Positions 32,912 through 41,837 of a stretch of 45,905 nucleotides of DNA are shown here, in pieces (the first letter of the stretch is position 1; each line of letters opens with the position of its first letter). This DNA comes from Sphingobacteriia bacterium (GTDB taxonomy: Bacteria > Bacteroidota > Bacteroidia > Chitinophagales > Chitinophagaceae). The position numbers and the translations under genes are program-made. The notes beneath the pieces were generated by a model, which worked only from the letters and a program-made list of their open reading frames with translations, was not told where the DNA came from and did not search any database. The stretch lies in NCBI GenBank assembly GCA_947452295.1, contig CANGCK010000026.1:1-45905 (forward strand), in the 5' to 3' direction.

Positions 32912-35900
32912 CTAGCCTTCATGTGCTGCTTCATGGTGAGCTTCTTCCTCACTATTTCTTACTTTGGCTAAGTAAGAAACGCCTGGTAATACATGTAATT
33001 GCTCTAACACATAAAACTGACGGTTCGGATTTTCTTTGCGCACCATTTGAATTGCACTTTCTTTACTGTTGACATTTCCAAAAGTGATAGCGTTGGTAGG
33101 GCAAGCTTGTTGGCAAGCTACTTTGATATCGCTGTCTACTAATGGTCTGCTATCTCTTTTCGCTTGTAATTTTCCTTCTTGCAAACGTTGAACGCAGAAT
33201 GAACATTTTTCAATAACTCCTCTAGAACGTACAGTAACATCTGGGTTTAATACCATTCTTGTTAAATCATCGTTCATATCTAAAACCACATCGTTCACTT
33301 CTCCTCTTTGGTTATCACCAAAGCTGTCTGCGCCAGTGTAATCGGCCCAGTTAAAGCGACGTACTTTATAAGGACAGTTGTTTGCACAATATCTTGTACC
33401 GATACAACGGTTATAAGTCATTTGGTTTAAGCCTTCACTGCTATGGTTGGTGGCGGCAACTGGACAAACATTCTCACAAGGAGCGTTATCGCAATGTTGA
33501 CACATTAACGGTTGGAAAACCACATTTGGATTTTCCATATCGCCACTGTAGTAACGATCGATTCTTAACCAATGCATTTCATGACCACGAAGCACTTCGG
33601 GCTTACCCACTACAGCAACGTTGTTTTCGGCATTACAAGCTACTACGCAAGCGCCACAACCGTTACAAGTGTTAAGGTCTACATTCATGCCCCATTTAAT
33701 ACCTGGTCTTTCATAAACAGGATAAATGGTACCATTCGCCTCAAACTTCTCAAGAACTTCTTCGTTGTTCATTTTATCGCCACCGGCGATCTGACCTCTC
33801 AATTCTTCTGCACGTTCTTCACGAATTTCAGTTGGCTTATGTTTGTATTCGGCTAAGGTTAATTCCTTCATTACTTCGGTACGATTACCTTGAGCAGTAT
33901 CGTAACGGCTATGTGTTTGAGTTAATGCTACTGGATATTTTTCGCCAGTTGCAACAACAGTCACATCAGCACAAGTATAACTAACAGTTGAGCCATTTGT
34001 GCAAGCCAATGCAAATGCATTTTTACCTACACCGGCAGCTGCTTTACCTAATTTTTCGCTGCGACCATAACCAACAGCAATACCGATTGTATTGGCATCT
34101 GTACCAGGAATAATTAGAGCAGGAAGTTCAATGGTTTTACCATCTACTGTAACTTTTACTACTTTTTTGGGTGGATTTACTTCGTAAGCATCTGCTTGTC
34201 CACCATTATTTAAATCTATATCCAACAATGTTTTAGCCATTGCAGGAGAAACAATAACGTAGTTGTCCCATGTTGCACGAGTAACCGGATCTGGTAATTC
34301 TTGCAACCAAGGATTTGAAGTACCTTGACCGGCACCGATACCTACTTTTTGGTATAATACTAATTCTGTTTTTCCGGTTTTCTTAGCAGCGGTAGCGGCA
34401 GCAACAGCTCCTGTAACAACAGCGCCGTTAAAATTACCACCACTCACAGCACCAGTAGCTGTAGTGAAAACTCCATCTTGTAAAGCTTTATCCCAACCTG
34501 CAACACCACCTAATTTAGCACCCCAAAAGTTTTTTAGGTAGGCCAAATAGTCGTCGCTAGAACCAGCTAATTTCAATAAGCTATCTTGCCATTGACGAGT
34601 TTTGAATAAAGGAGATATAGTAGGTTGTAAGAAAGAGATATGACCAGATTTTGCTTCTGCATCGCCCCAGCTTTCCAAGAAATGATTATCAGGAAGAACA
34701 AACTTACATAAATCGGCAGTTTCATCTACTTTAGGAGCGAATGAAACCAATGTTTTTACTTTTTTCAAGCCTGTCTTAACTTTCTCTGCATCATGCCAAG
34801 TGTAAACAGGATTTGCACCGTGAATCAATAAAGTACCGATAGTGCCGGCATTCATTTCATCTACTAATTTAGCGAAATCAGCGTCGTTGCCTTTACGGGT
34901 ATTGTTTGTTTCGGCCCAGTTGATGGTAGTACCACTAGCACCGATTGCATTGTTAATAGCATTTACAATGATTTGAATATTCACATCATTGCTACCTGCA
35001 ACTACTAAAGCAGCTCCTTTGTGCGCTGTAAGTGCTTTGGCAGCTTTTTCGATACCAGCTTTTAACTTGGCATCATTAATTCCGGAGATAGCCTGACCAT
35101 TAACTGCACTTAATAAAGCGGCAGCAATAGCACCGGTTTCAGACGGACGGTGTAAATATTTTTCATCGGCATTAGAACCTGTGAGAGAAGCAACGCTTTC
35201 AAAATGAATGTGCTTGCTCATTTCCGGATTCTTCTCGTCGATTTTTTTACCGGCAGCGTATTGTTTAGCAAATTCAACCGGACTTAACCAAGTACCTAAG
35301 AAATCGGCACCTAAGCTAACAATTGCTTTTGCATTATCGAAGCGATAAGAAGGAATAGCACGAACGCCATAAGTAGCTTCATTGGCTTGTAATATGCCGC
35401 TGTATGAAACTGCATCGTAAGTTACGTGTTTGCTTCCTGGATATTTAGCTAATAATTGATTGATGATAGCTTGTGTAGATGGAGAAACAATTGTGCTGGT
35501 TAATACTACTACAGTACCAGTAATAGCAGCAGCAATTGCTTTATCTGCGGCTTCAAAAGTTACTTCTTTACCTTCAATTGTAGGGAAACGTAAACGTGAA
35601 GTGTCGTATAAATCCAATACTGCAGCCTGTACTCTTGCAGAGGTGCCACCTTTGGTTATTGGACTTAAATCATTTCCTTCTATTTTAATAGGGCGACCGT
35701 CGCGCACTTTGGCAATAATGCTAACAGCATCTCCGTCTTGCACATAAGTAGTTGCATAGTATTTTGCAATACCCGGCACAACATCCTCCGGTTTATTGGC
35801 AAAAGGAATTGCCTTTTTAATTGGCATTTCGCAACTTGCTGCAGCGGCAGCGGCAGCAGTACTAAATCCTAAATATTTCAAGAAATCTCTACGAGGTGCT

Positions 35901-36034
35901 TTTGCATCAAGAAAACTTTTTTCTTCATCGGCAACAAAGGGAAGATCTTCGTTAAACTCGTCTTTCACCTCTTTATTGTACGCTTCAGACTGATTCAGCT
36001 CTCCAAAACTTTGCCAGTGCTTTTTTTGCTCCAT
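32912..36034 (-). CDS. actB: Alternative complex III subunit ActB, iron-sulfur molybdopterin-oxidoreductase-like
   Basis: This 1040-residue periplasmic subunit has a twin-arginine signal, RRDFLKYLGFSTAAAAAAASC (48-68), whose end resembles a lipobox (Cys68). The large N-terminal part resembles a molybdopterin oxidoreductase, although act complexes carry no Mo cofactor. The ferredoxin-like C-terminal part has four cysteine clusters: CNGCGACVVACN (~787-798), CQHCDNAPCENVCP (~843), CIGTRYCANNCP (~875) and CSFC (~941) with CQQACP (~971). These coordinate the expected 3Fe-4S/4Fe-4S centres. It is second in the operon. The C-terminus is His-rich (EEEAHHEAAHEG). An unusually Ala/Gly/Thr-rich stretch lies at ~520-560. 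Confidence 0.93.
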   Translation of the reverse strand: MEQKKHWQSFGELNQSEAYNKEVKDEFNEDLPFVADEEKSFLDAKAPRRDFLKYLGFSTAAAAAAASCEMPIKKAIPFANKPEDVVPGIAKYYATTYVQDGDAVSIIAKVRDGRPIKIEGNDLSPITKGGTSARVQAAVLDLYDTSRLRFPTIEGKEVTFEAADKAIAAAITGTVVVLTSTIVSPSTQAIINQLLAKYPGSKHVTYDAVSYSGILQANEATYGVRAIPSYRFDNAKAIVSLGADFLGTWLSPVEFAKQYAAGKKIDEKNPEMSKHIHFESVASLTGSNADEKYLHRPSETGAIAAALLSAVNGQAISGINDAKLKAGIEKAAKALTAHKGAALVVAGSNDVNIQIIVNAINNAIGASGTTINWAETNNTRKGNDADFAKLVDEMNAGTIGTLLIHGANPVYTWHDAEKVKTGLKKVKTLVSFAPKVDETADLCKFVLPDNHFLESWGDAEAKSGHISFLQPTISPLFKTRQWQDSLLKLAGSSDDYLAYLKNFWGAKLGGVAGWDKALQDGVFTTATGAVSGGNFNGAVVTGAVAAATAAKKTGKTELVLYQKVGIGAGQGTSNPWLQELPDPVTRATWDNYVIVSPAMAKTLLDIDLNNGGQADAYEVNPPKKVVKVTVDGKTIELPALIIPGTDANTIGIAVGYGRSEKLGKAAAGVGKNAFALACTNGSTVSYTCADVTVVATGEKYPVALTQTHSRYDTAQGNRTEVMKELTLAEYKHKPTEIREERAEELRGQIAGGDKMNNEEVLEKFEANGTIYPVYERPGIKWGMNVDLNTCNGCGACVVACNAENNVAVVGKPEVLRGHEMHWLRIDRYYSGDMENPNVVFQPLMCQHCDNAPCENVCPVAATNHSSEGLNQMTYNRCIGTRYCANNCPYKVRRFNWADYTGADSFGDNQRGEVNDVVLDMNDDLTRMVLNPDVTVRSRGVIEKCSFCVQRLQEGKLQAKRDSRPLVDSDIKVACQQACPTNAITFGNVNSKESAIQMVRKENPNRQFYVLEQLHVLPGVSYLAKVRNSEEEAHHEAAHEG

Positions 36035-36125
36035 AATTATTGATTAACAGTTGAAAGCTTTTTTACCACTTTCATCTTTCGAATTATATATTTTAGAAAC
36101 CCTTTTATTTATGCTTTTAAGTAGA

Positions 36126-37373
36126 CTAGTAGTGACATTTTTGGCACTCTGTTCCACCAATTTTTTCTACTGTAATGCCTTTGGCGCTATCAATTTTACC
36201 ACTTTTTAAATCTTCATGGTATTTTTCATAGATACTGTAGAAACCATTGTCTTTAAACTGTACTTTGGTTTCGCGGTGACAGTTTACACACCAACCCATA
36301 CTTAAATCTGCAAATTGCTTTACTTCACCCATTTTTTGTATTTCGCCATGGCAAGTTTGACAAGCAACTTGACCTGCTTTTACGTGTTGAGAGTGATTGA
36401 AATATACATGATCTGGTAAGTTGTGAATACGAACCCATTCAATAGGAGTTGCTTTTGAAGCATCCCAAGGTTTTCCTTCTTCAAATCCTGCGTACTTATA
36501 CAATTTTTTAATTTCAGCTGTTCCATCTACAGTTTCACCTGCTTCATTTTTAATTGGTTCGCCTTTGTACTCATTGATGGCCATGTGGCAGTTCATACAC
36601 ACATTTACTGAAGGGATTGTAGCTTGTTTGCCTTGTGCTACTCCCATGTGACAATATTGACAGTTAATTTGGTTAACGCCAGCATGTACTTTATGAGAAT
36701 AATAAATAGGTTGTTCGGGCTGATAGTTTTTACTTCTACCAAAACCCATTGCACCTTTAGTAGTAAGGTAACCCCCTACTAAAAATAATAACACTGCTAT
36801 TAAAGCGAAATAAGTTTTATTTCTGTAGAAAGGAATTGGTCTTAAGACAGGCTCTCCAGTAACTTCATCAGAAAGCTTCTTTAAGTTAGCATTTACTTTC
36901 ATTAAGATTAAAGCCACAACAGCTAAAACCAAAGTAAGTATACCATATAAAAGAGTGTTATCACTTTCTACAGGAGCAGCGGCACCAGCTCCACCTGTTG
37001 CGGCTCCGGGAGCAGGAACAGTTTTGATATACGCTAAAATTGCATCGATTTCCTCATTTTTTAAATTGGGAAAAGCATTCATTGCAGTTTTGTTGTACTC
37101 ATTATAGAGTGCATTTGCATAAGCATCTCCTGTTTTAAGGAATGCGGCACTATTGCGTATCCATGCATGTAAGTTGTCTTTATTAGGCCAACGGTCTTCC
37201 ACACCTGTTAAGGCAGGGCCAGTTAGTTTTTTATGTACTGCGTGGCAGGAAGCACAGTTTGCACTAAAAAGTGCTTTACCGTCTTGCGCATTTGCAGCAA
37301 CACTCATACATACGCTAAATAAAATTAGGATAGCAGTTAAGCTCTTTTGGGCTATAGTTCTAGACAATGTCAT
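36126..37373 (-). CDS. actA: Alternative complex III subunit ActA with six heme c sites
   Basis: I choose the ATG at 37373 (415 residues) over an in-frame GTG two codons earlier. It has a signal peptide to about residue 30 (VAANAQ). Six CxxCH sites are present: Cys40-His44 in an N-terminal cytochrome c domain, then 238-242, 259-263, 338-342, 362-366 and 410-414 in a multiheme domain. Between them are two hydrophobic helices (140-158 and 187-206) after an Ala/Gly-rich linker. Canonical ActA is a pentaheme protein; here an extra monoheme domain is fused in front. It is the first gene of the respiratory cluster, with a -7 promoter element upstream. The last heme motif sits at the extreme C-terminus. 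Confidence 0.92.
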   Translation of the reverse strand: MTLSRTIAQKSLTAILILFSVCMSVAANAQDGKALFSANCASCHAVHKKLTGPALTGVEDRWPNKDNLHAWIRNSAAFLKTGDAYANALYNEYNKTAMNAFPNLKNEEIDAILAYIKTVPAPGAATGGAGAAAPVESDNTLLYGILTLVLAVVALILMKVNANLKKLSDEVTGEPVLRPIPFYRNKTYFALIAVLLFLVGGYLTTKGAMGFGRSKNYQPEQPIYYSHKVHAGVNQINCQYCHMGVAQGKQATIPSVNVCMNCHMAINEYKGEPIKNEAGETVDGTAEIKKLYKYAGFEEGKPWDASKATPIEWVRIHNLPDHVYFNHSQHVKAGQVACQTCHGEIQKMGEVKQFADLSMGWCVNCHRETKVQFKDNGFYSIYEKYHEDLKSGKIDSAKGITVEKIGGTECQKCHY

Positions 37374-37419
37374 ATTCACATCAATGGTTCTAGTGTGGAA
37401 AAAAATCCTTGAACGGCTG

Positions 37420-37427
37420 CAAAAATA
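37420..37427 (-). promoter_or_regulatory. Promoter -7 element of the act/cox cluster
   Basis: The minus strand reads TATTTTTG, a match to TAnnTTTG, about 47 bases before the actA start. No clear -33 TTG lies at 19 bases. It is the only promoter-like site seen before the six act genes. Confidence 0.5.
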
Positions 37428-37557
37428 TGATACGATTGTGACAATTACTCAATCATTTATATTTTTTTTTACATCAATTTTTACTATATGGTTTAAATAA
37501 TGGATATGAATGCATTTTTAATTCATTTCTATGAACTTTTTACATCAAATTTGCGGC

Positions 37558-37854
37558 ATGTTTAAAAAATTAAAAGAGAAATGGCAGGTCAGTTGGCTTC
37601 AATTTGCCTTAATTTTCTCCACTTTTGCACTTGGAGGAAGTTGTTGCAGCTACATTTCTAAGTTTATACTCTCCTTAACGCCTATTGAAAAAGGGACAGA
37701 ATATGTTTTCATCTACATTATTTTAGTAACCCTATTATGGCCTGTTTGTGTACTTTGTATTAGTATACCTTTTGGTCAATTTTCTTTTTTCAGGAGTTAC
37801 TTAAAGCGTATATGGGTGAAAATATCGGGAAAATCACCTCAGAAAATCAATTAA
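37558..37854 (+). CDS. DUF6787-type small membrane protein
   Basis: This is a short protein with two transmembrane helices (about 13-35 and 48-68). An amphipathic basic N-terminus (MFKKLKEKWQVSWLQF) and a C-terminal WPVCVLCISIPFGQFSFFRSYLKRI match the Bacteroidota family called DUF6787; function unknown. I choose the ATG at 37558, giving 98 residues. The in-frame ATG at 37531 lies upstream of a CAAATTTGCGGC element that looks like a promoter -7 region, and relatives begin at the MFKKLKEKW position. It ends four bases before purN and is probably co-transcribed with it. Confidence 0.72.
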   Translation: MFKKLKEKWQVSWLQFALIFSTFALGGSCCSYISKFILSLTPIEKGTEYVFIYIILVTLLWPVCVLCISIPFGQFSFFRSYLKRIWVKISGKSPQKIN

Positions 37855-37858
37855 AGCC

Positions 37859-38428
37859 ATGGTTAATATTGCCATTTTTGCATCAGGAGCCGGCTCAAAT
37901 GCAGAAAAAATCATTCAATATTTCAAAGGAAATAAGGCGATAAATATTGGTTTAATAGTTTGTAACAAACCTGGGGCTGGCGTATTGGATATTGCCGCTA
38001 ACCATGGAATTGATACCTTATTGATTGAAAAATTACGATTTTCATCGCCAGAAAGCTATTTAGCTGAATTAAAAAGCCATCATATAAACTTTATTGTACT
38101 AGCAGGTTTTTTATGGAAGATGCCTGCCAGTATTGTGGAAGTATATCCTCAGCGCATCATCAATATACATCCGGCATTATTGCCCAATTATGGAGGCAAA
38201 GGAATGTATGGCATGCGGGTGCATCAAGCAGTGCTTGCTGCCGGCGAAAAAGAAAGTGGCATTACGATTCACTATGTGAATGAACACTACGATGAGGGTA
38301 ATATTATTTTTCAGGCGAAGTGCACAATTGAAGCTGGTGATACTCCTGAAATTTTAGCGCAAAAAGTACACGTGTTGGAGCATAAGTATTTTCCGGAGGT
38401 GATTGGGCAATTGATAATGGGTAATTGA
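37859..38428 (+). CDS. purN: Phosphoribosylglycinamide formyltransferase
   Basis: Transfers a formyl group from 10-formyl-tetrahydrofolate to GAR in purine synthesis. It has 189 residues, the normal size. The phosphate loop is ASGAGSNAEKI (8-18). The catalytic triad is visible as Asn102 and His104 in INIHPALLPNYGGKGMYG and Asp145 in HYDEGNII. The folate-binding LAGFLWKMP is at 81-89. The gene starts four bases after the DUF6787 stop, so the two form a short operon. No terminator hairpin is obvious before the convergent TonB receptor gene, which ends 40 bp away. Confidence 0.95.
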   Translation: MVNIAIFASGAGSNAEKIIQYFKGNKAINIGLIVCNKPGAGVLDIAANHGIDTLLIEKLRFSSPESYLAELKSHHINFIVLAGFLWKMPASIVEVYPQRIINIHPALLPNYGGKGMYGMRVHQAVLAAGEKESGITIHYVNEHYDEGNIIFQAKCTIEAGDTPEILAQKVHVLEHKYFPEVIGQLIMGN

Positions 38429-38468
38429 CAATGGACAATTAACTGATGGTGAAATGATAATGGCCCGT

Positions 38469-40637
38469 TCACTTTATCTTATAATACACCGAAAGGTTTA
38501 CTACCCTCCCATCTAACGGCGCCCATATTTCGGGGAATGTAGGATTTTTGAAGGGAGGATAAACCACTTGATTGGTTTTGTTTTGGCGATAGTCCAATAG
38601 ATTTTCACAGTTTAATACCAGCGAAACTTTTCCTACATTGTACCGCATCATCAATGCAGCAAATACATAAGGGGTGGTTGTTTGACCATTGTCTAAAAAC
38701 TGTTTGCCGGTATAAGCCGCTTCTATTCCTGCCCGGAATTTTTTACTAAACTCGTATGCTACAATACTAGCCAATTTGTTGCTGGCAATTAATGGAAGGT
38801 TGGGAAAATTGGTATCGTATTTTCTTTTGGCATTGGTGTACACATAGCCAAGATATAATTCAAGGGCATCTTTTGTTAACTGCACATAGGTTTCAAAACC
38901 AGAAGTTTGTATTGGTTCAAATTGATTAAAATAACCTAATGGAGCAGGTGCAATTAAACTAGGGAATGCAACCATTGTTAGCGGTCGGCTAATTTGATTG
39001 TAGAAAAAGGTTTGATTGAGTGTTAGATTCCATCGTTCGATATGTGTTTTATAATTCACATCGAAATTGGCGCCTATTGATTTTTCTGCTTGTATACCAT
39101 CGTTATACCCTAATAAATACCGGTAATTTCTTTCATCAATTTCTGTATTAAATAGTGTGGGCGTTTTATACCCTAATCCACCCCCCATTCGCATTGTCAC
39201 TTGCTGATTGGCTTTGTACATGATGGACAAACGCGGTAAAATAAAATTACCATACTTGTTATGCGCATCTACTCTTATACCTGATTGCAAAGTAAGCGCA
39301 CTATTTAATTTCCAATCGTCTTGCGCAAAGATGCCAATGGTATTATTCTTTTCGGAAGGGAGAAGCGTACTGTCCGGCAATGTTTTATTGAATTGATCGC
39401 CATTAAAATTTATACCTGCTACAAAATTATGTCGATTCCATTTGTTAGCATAAGCCATCTCACTATACCATGTAGTTTGATTTCCTTTCATACCAAAGCT
39501 ATTGGTATTGATTGCTCTATTGAAAAAGCTCGTACTGAATTTGGTAGTTAGCAGCGCATTACCTTGTAGCTTTTTTTCCCAAACGATATCGGCTGTATTG
39601 CGTAAGCTTTTGTTTTGTATATAAAAATCTTGTTGCCAGTTGATGCCTTTTTTTAATGCATTCATATTGCCTCCATTTCTATCTTCATAGTTTAAGGTAT
39701 AACCAACAATTACTGTAGACGATGCTGAATTGTATAAAAATATACGCGGATGAATGAATATACTTTTTACAGCAGGTACGTCTGAAAAGCTGTCGCTGTT
39801 TACATCTACAGGGTTTTGTAAAGTGCCGCCTGCAAAAAATGTGTAGCCAGCTTTATTATTTCTTCCCGACAAAAACACATTCATATTATTCTCAGAAAGG
39901 GTAGATTTATTAAGGGTTAAACTTGCATCGGGTTTATCCAATTTAGGTTTTTTAGATACCAGGTTCAGCATTCCTGCAATTGCCCCTCCTCCATATAAAG
40001 TAGAAGCGGCGCCTTTTACCAACTCAATTTGTTGTAGATCCATTGGTGGAATTTGTAGGATACTGAAACTACCAGCATAACCACCGAATAAAGGCATACC
40101 ATCTCTTAATATCTGCGTGTATTTTCCCTGCAAACCTTGAATGCGCATATCTGCATTGCCTGTGGCAGCATTGGTTTGCTGAATTTGTATGCCTGCAATA
40201 TCGCCCAATAAACTGGCAATATTACCCGGTTTTATGCCGTTCTCTTCATGCACTTCTTCTGAACCCAATACTTCTACTTTGGTTGGCAAATCTTCTATGC
40301 GTGAGTTGGTTCGGGAAGAAGCTACAATTACTACTTCCTCTAATTCTTCTTCGGATGCTTGTAATGCAATTATTAGATTTTGTGCGTTTGTTGCATCGAT
40401 TGTTGTATCGACTGGCTGATATCCTGTTGCAGAAACGTGTACAATTTGTTTGCCGTTAAAATGCAAAGTAAATCGGCCTTCAGCATCGGTCTGTATGCCT
40501 TTTTGTGTTGATTGAATAACCACTGATGCCCCTGCAATTCCTTTTCCTGTTGAATGGTCTTTAACCATCCCTACCATGTTTTGCGCTTGAAGTTGATTAC
40601 AAAGTGCCAGTGCAAACAGTAGCGTATATAGTTTCAT
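38469..40637 (-). CDS. TonB-dependent outer-membrane receptor
   Basis: This 722-residue receptor has a signal peptide at 1-19. A CarboxypepD_reg-like beta domain covers ~20-95 (GMVKDHSTGKGIAGASVVIQ). A plug domain runs ~115-230, with DIAGIQIQQTNAATGNADMRIQGLQGKYTQIL and GGGAIAGMLNLVSKKP. The C-terminal barrel of ~480 residues ends VVNLSVYYKIK. It imports a large or scarce ligand using TonB energy. The plug resembles siderophore, heme or cobalamin receptors more than SusC types, and no SusD gene is adjacent. The ligand is unknown. No riboswitch fits in the ~80-bp leader. It is transcribed away from the downstream purN gene. Confidence 0.92.
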   Translation of the reverse strand: MKLYTLLFALALCNQLQAQNMVGMVKDHSTGKGIAGASVVIQSTQKGIQTDAEGRFTLHFNGKQIVHVSATGYQPVDTTIDATNAQNLIIALQASEEELEEVVIVASSRTNSRIEDLPTKVEVLGSEEVHEENGIKPGNIASLLGDIAGIQIQQTNAATGNADMRIQGLQGKYTQILRDGMPLFGGYAGSFSILQIPPMDLQQIELVKGAASTLYGGGAIAGMLNLVSKKPKLDKPDASLTLNKSTLSENNMNVFLSGRNNKAGYTFFAGGTLQNPVDVNSDSFSDVPAVKSIFIHPRIFLYNSASSTVIVGYTLNYEDRNGGNMNALKKGINWQQDFYIQNKSLRNTADIVWEKKLQGNALLTTKFSTSFFNRAINTNSFGMKGNQTTWYSEMAYANKWNRHNFVAGINFNGDQFNKTLPDSTLLPSEKNNTIGIFAQDDWKLNSALTLQSGIRVDAHNKYGNFILPRLSIMYKANQQVTMRMGGGLGYKTPTLFNTEIDERNYRYLLGYNDGIQAEKSIGANFDVNYKTHIERWNLTLNQTFFYNQISRPLTMVAFPSLIAPAPLGYFNQFEPIQTSGFETYVQLTKDALELYLGYVYTNAKRKYDTNFPNLPLIASNKLASIVAYEFSKKFRAGIEAAYTGKQFLDNGQTTTPYVFAALMMRYNVGKVSLVLNCENLLDYRQNKTNQVVYPPFKNPTFPEIWAPLDGRVVNLSVYYKIK

Positions 40638-40715
40638 TATAGTGATGAATTAATAAGTTAAAGATACTGTGCAAGCTAGTAGTTATATAAGCACGCTTTT
40701 CGCCGTTTAAATAAT

Positions 40716-41192
40716 TTAAGGTAATAACAACTTTTCCATATACACCACTTCAGGTAAAGGATTGTGGTAATAAGCAGTAGTAATAGTAAAGCCATTTTTA
40801 AGATACAGCGCTATAGCTGCTTTTAACCGTTCCAATGTATCGAGTTTCATTTTAGTATAGCCCAGTTGCTTTGCATCTTCTAAAATTGCTTTTACCAAGG
40901 CTTCACCAATACCATATTTTCGGTAATTGGCTTGAACATACAATCGCTTCATTTCACAAACACCCTCTTCAGCTAATGCTTGGAGTGCAACTGTTCCAAC
41001 AGGTATATTGTTCCAATAGGCAAGTAATAAACTACCCGTTGGTGCTCCGTATTTTTTAAGCGGATTTTGCAGTTCTGCTTCAAAACTTTGAAAGCATAGA
41101 TCTACCGCTAGTTCATTGGAATATTCTGTAAACAACTGCCGGATGGTTGCTAAGTCTTGGTTGTCTGAAGTGATGTGTTTGAGTTGAAGCAC
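40716..41192 (-). CDS. GNAT-family N-acetyltransferase
   Basis: This 158-residue acetyltransferase has the acetyl-CoA signature MKRLYVQANYRKYGIGEALVKAIL (about 87-110), with the RKYGIG loop. The C-terminal part is LDTLERLKAAIALYLKNGFTIT (117-138). The substrate is unknown. Translation probably starts at a GTG (41192); no upstream in-frame ATG exists. It is 24 bp downstream of the PIN-domain gene on the same strand, across an A-rich repeat tract, so it may be read from the same transcript. Confidence 0.85.
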   Translation of the reverse strand: MLQLKHITSDNQDLATIRQLFTEYSNELAVDLCFQSFEAELQNPLKKYGAPTGSLLLAYWNNIPVGTVALQALAEEGVCEMKRLYVQANYRKYGIGEALVKAILEDAKQLGYTKMKLDTLERLKAAIALYLKNGFTITTAYYHNPLPEVVYMEKLLLP

Positions 41193-41198
41193 GGGGAA

Positions 41199-41245
41199 AA
41201 ATTCAAAAGTTAAAATTCAAAAGGCAAAATTAAAAAGTAAAATTA
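41199..41245. repeat. A-rich AAATTCAAAA-type tract, copy 2
   Basis: The plus strand carries AAATTCAAAAGTTAAAATTC followed by similar AAAAGGCAAAATTAAAAAGT units. It runs into the last codons of the PIN-domain gene, whose C-terminal LLFNFAF is encoded by it. Confidence 0.55.
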
Positions 41246-41837
41246 AAGAGTATTGCCTTAATGAATTTTGCCATGTTTGTTTAAATAACGTACAGCTTTT
41301 TACTAAGCCGGCATTGCTTAAAGTACTCAATACTTCTTCAATTGTTTTGACCGGATTTGTTAACCGTTTTACTTGATTAACTAATGCATTGAAAGATTTT
41401 ATTTCATCTGATTGAATACAATTGCTTATAAATATATCCGGATGCTGTGCTTTAATTTCATATTCATTGAGATATTTTTTCGGAAAATCTTTCAAATTGA
41501 ATATTACTATAATTTTAGACCTACTTTTAATTGCAGCTGCAAGTACATGACGATCATTTAAATCGGGTAAATCTAAGCCTTGAATTAATTTTTCAAATCC
41601 AGTAGTATTTGCATCTGGAAAAGCTTTGTTCATTGCACTTACTGTTGTAAATAGTTGTGATTCGAATAAATCGGGGCGTTTAATTAAAAGATTTCGCATC
41701 CATTCTTGTTGTATAAGTTTTGACCATTTGGGCTGATACATTCCAATTTCTGCTAAGCTCAATAATAAATCACGAATTGGAGCCGGGTATAAAACATTTG
41801 CATCTAATAAAACAATTAATCCTGATGAATGCGACAT
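41217..41837 (-). CDS. PIN-domain protein, probable toxin nuclease
   Basis: PIN-fold Mg-dependent RNase of 206 residues. Acidic active-site residues are seen in IVLLDANVLYP (Asp13), LPDLNDRHVLAAAIKS (Asp residues ~93-96) and IFNLKDFP (Asp ~117). Such nucleases commonly serve as toxins of type II systems. The preceding gene encodes an HTH protein, and the two overlap by one base (TAATG), so they are translationally coupled, as in antitoxin-toxin pairs. The C-terminal ~25 residues look non-conserved, and the last seven come from an A-rich repeat tract, suggesting a shifted stop codon. Toxicity is inference. Confidence 0.78.
   Translation of the reverse strand: MSHSSGLIVLLDANVLYPAPIRDLLLSLAEIGMYQPKWSKLIQQEWMRNLLIKRPDLFESQLFTTVSAMNKAFPDANTTGFEKLIQGLDLPDLNDRHVLAAAIKSRSKIIVIFNLKDFPKKYLNEYEIKAQHPDIFISNCIQSDEIKSFNALVNQVKRLTNPVKTIEEVLSTLSNAGLVKSCTLFKQTWQNSLRQYSLILLFNFAF

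Noticed and set aside
32912..36034. Active molybdenum oxidoreductase
   Set aside because: Order and neighbours identify ActB of alternative complex III, which is known not to carry the molybdenum cofactor despite the related fold.
40638..40715. Cobalamin riboswitch ahead of the TonB receptor gene
   Set aside because: The upstream gap is under 80 bp and shows none of the conserved B12-box sequence.
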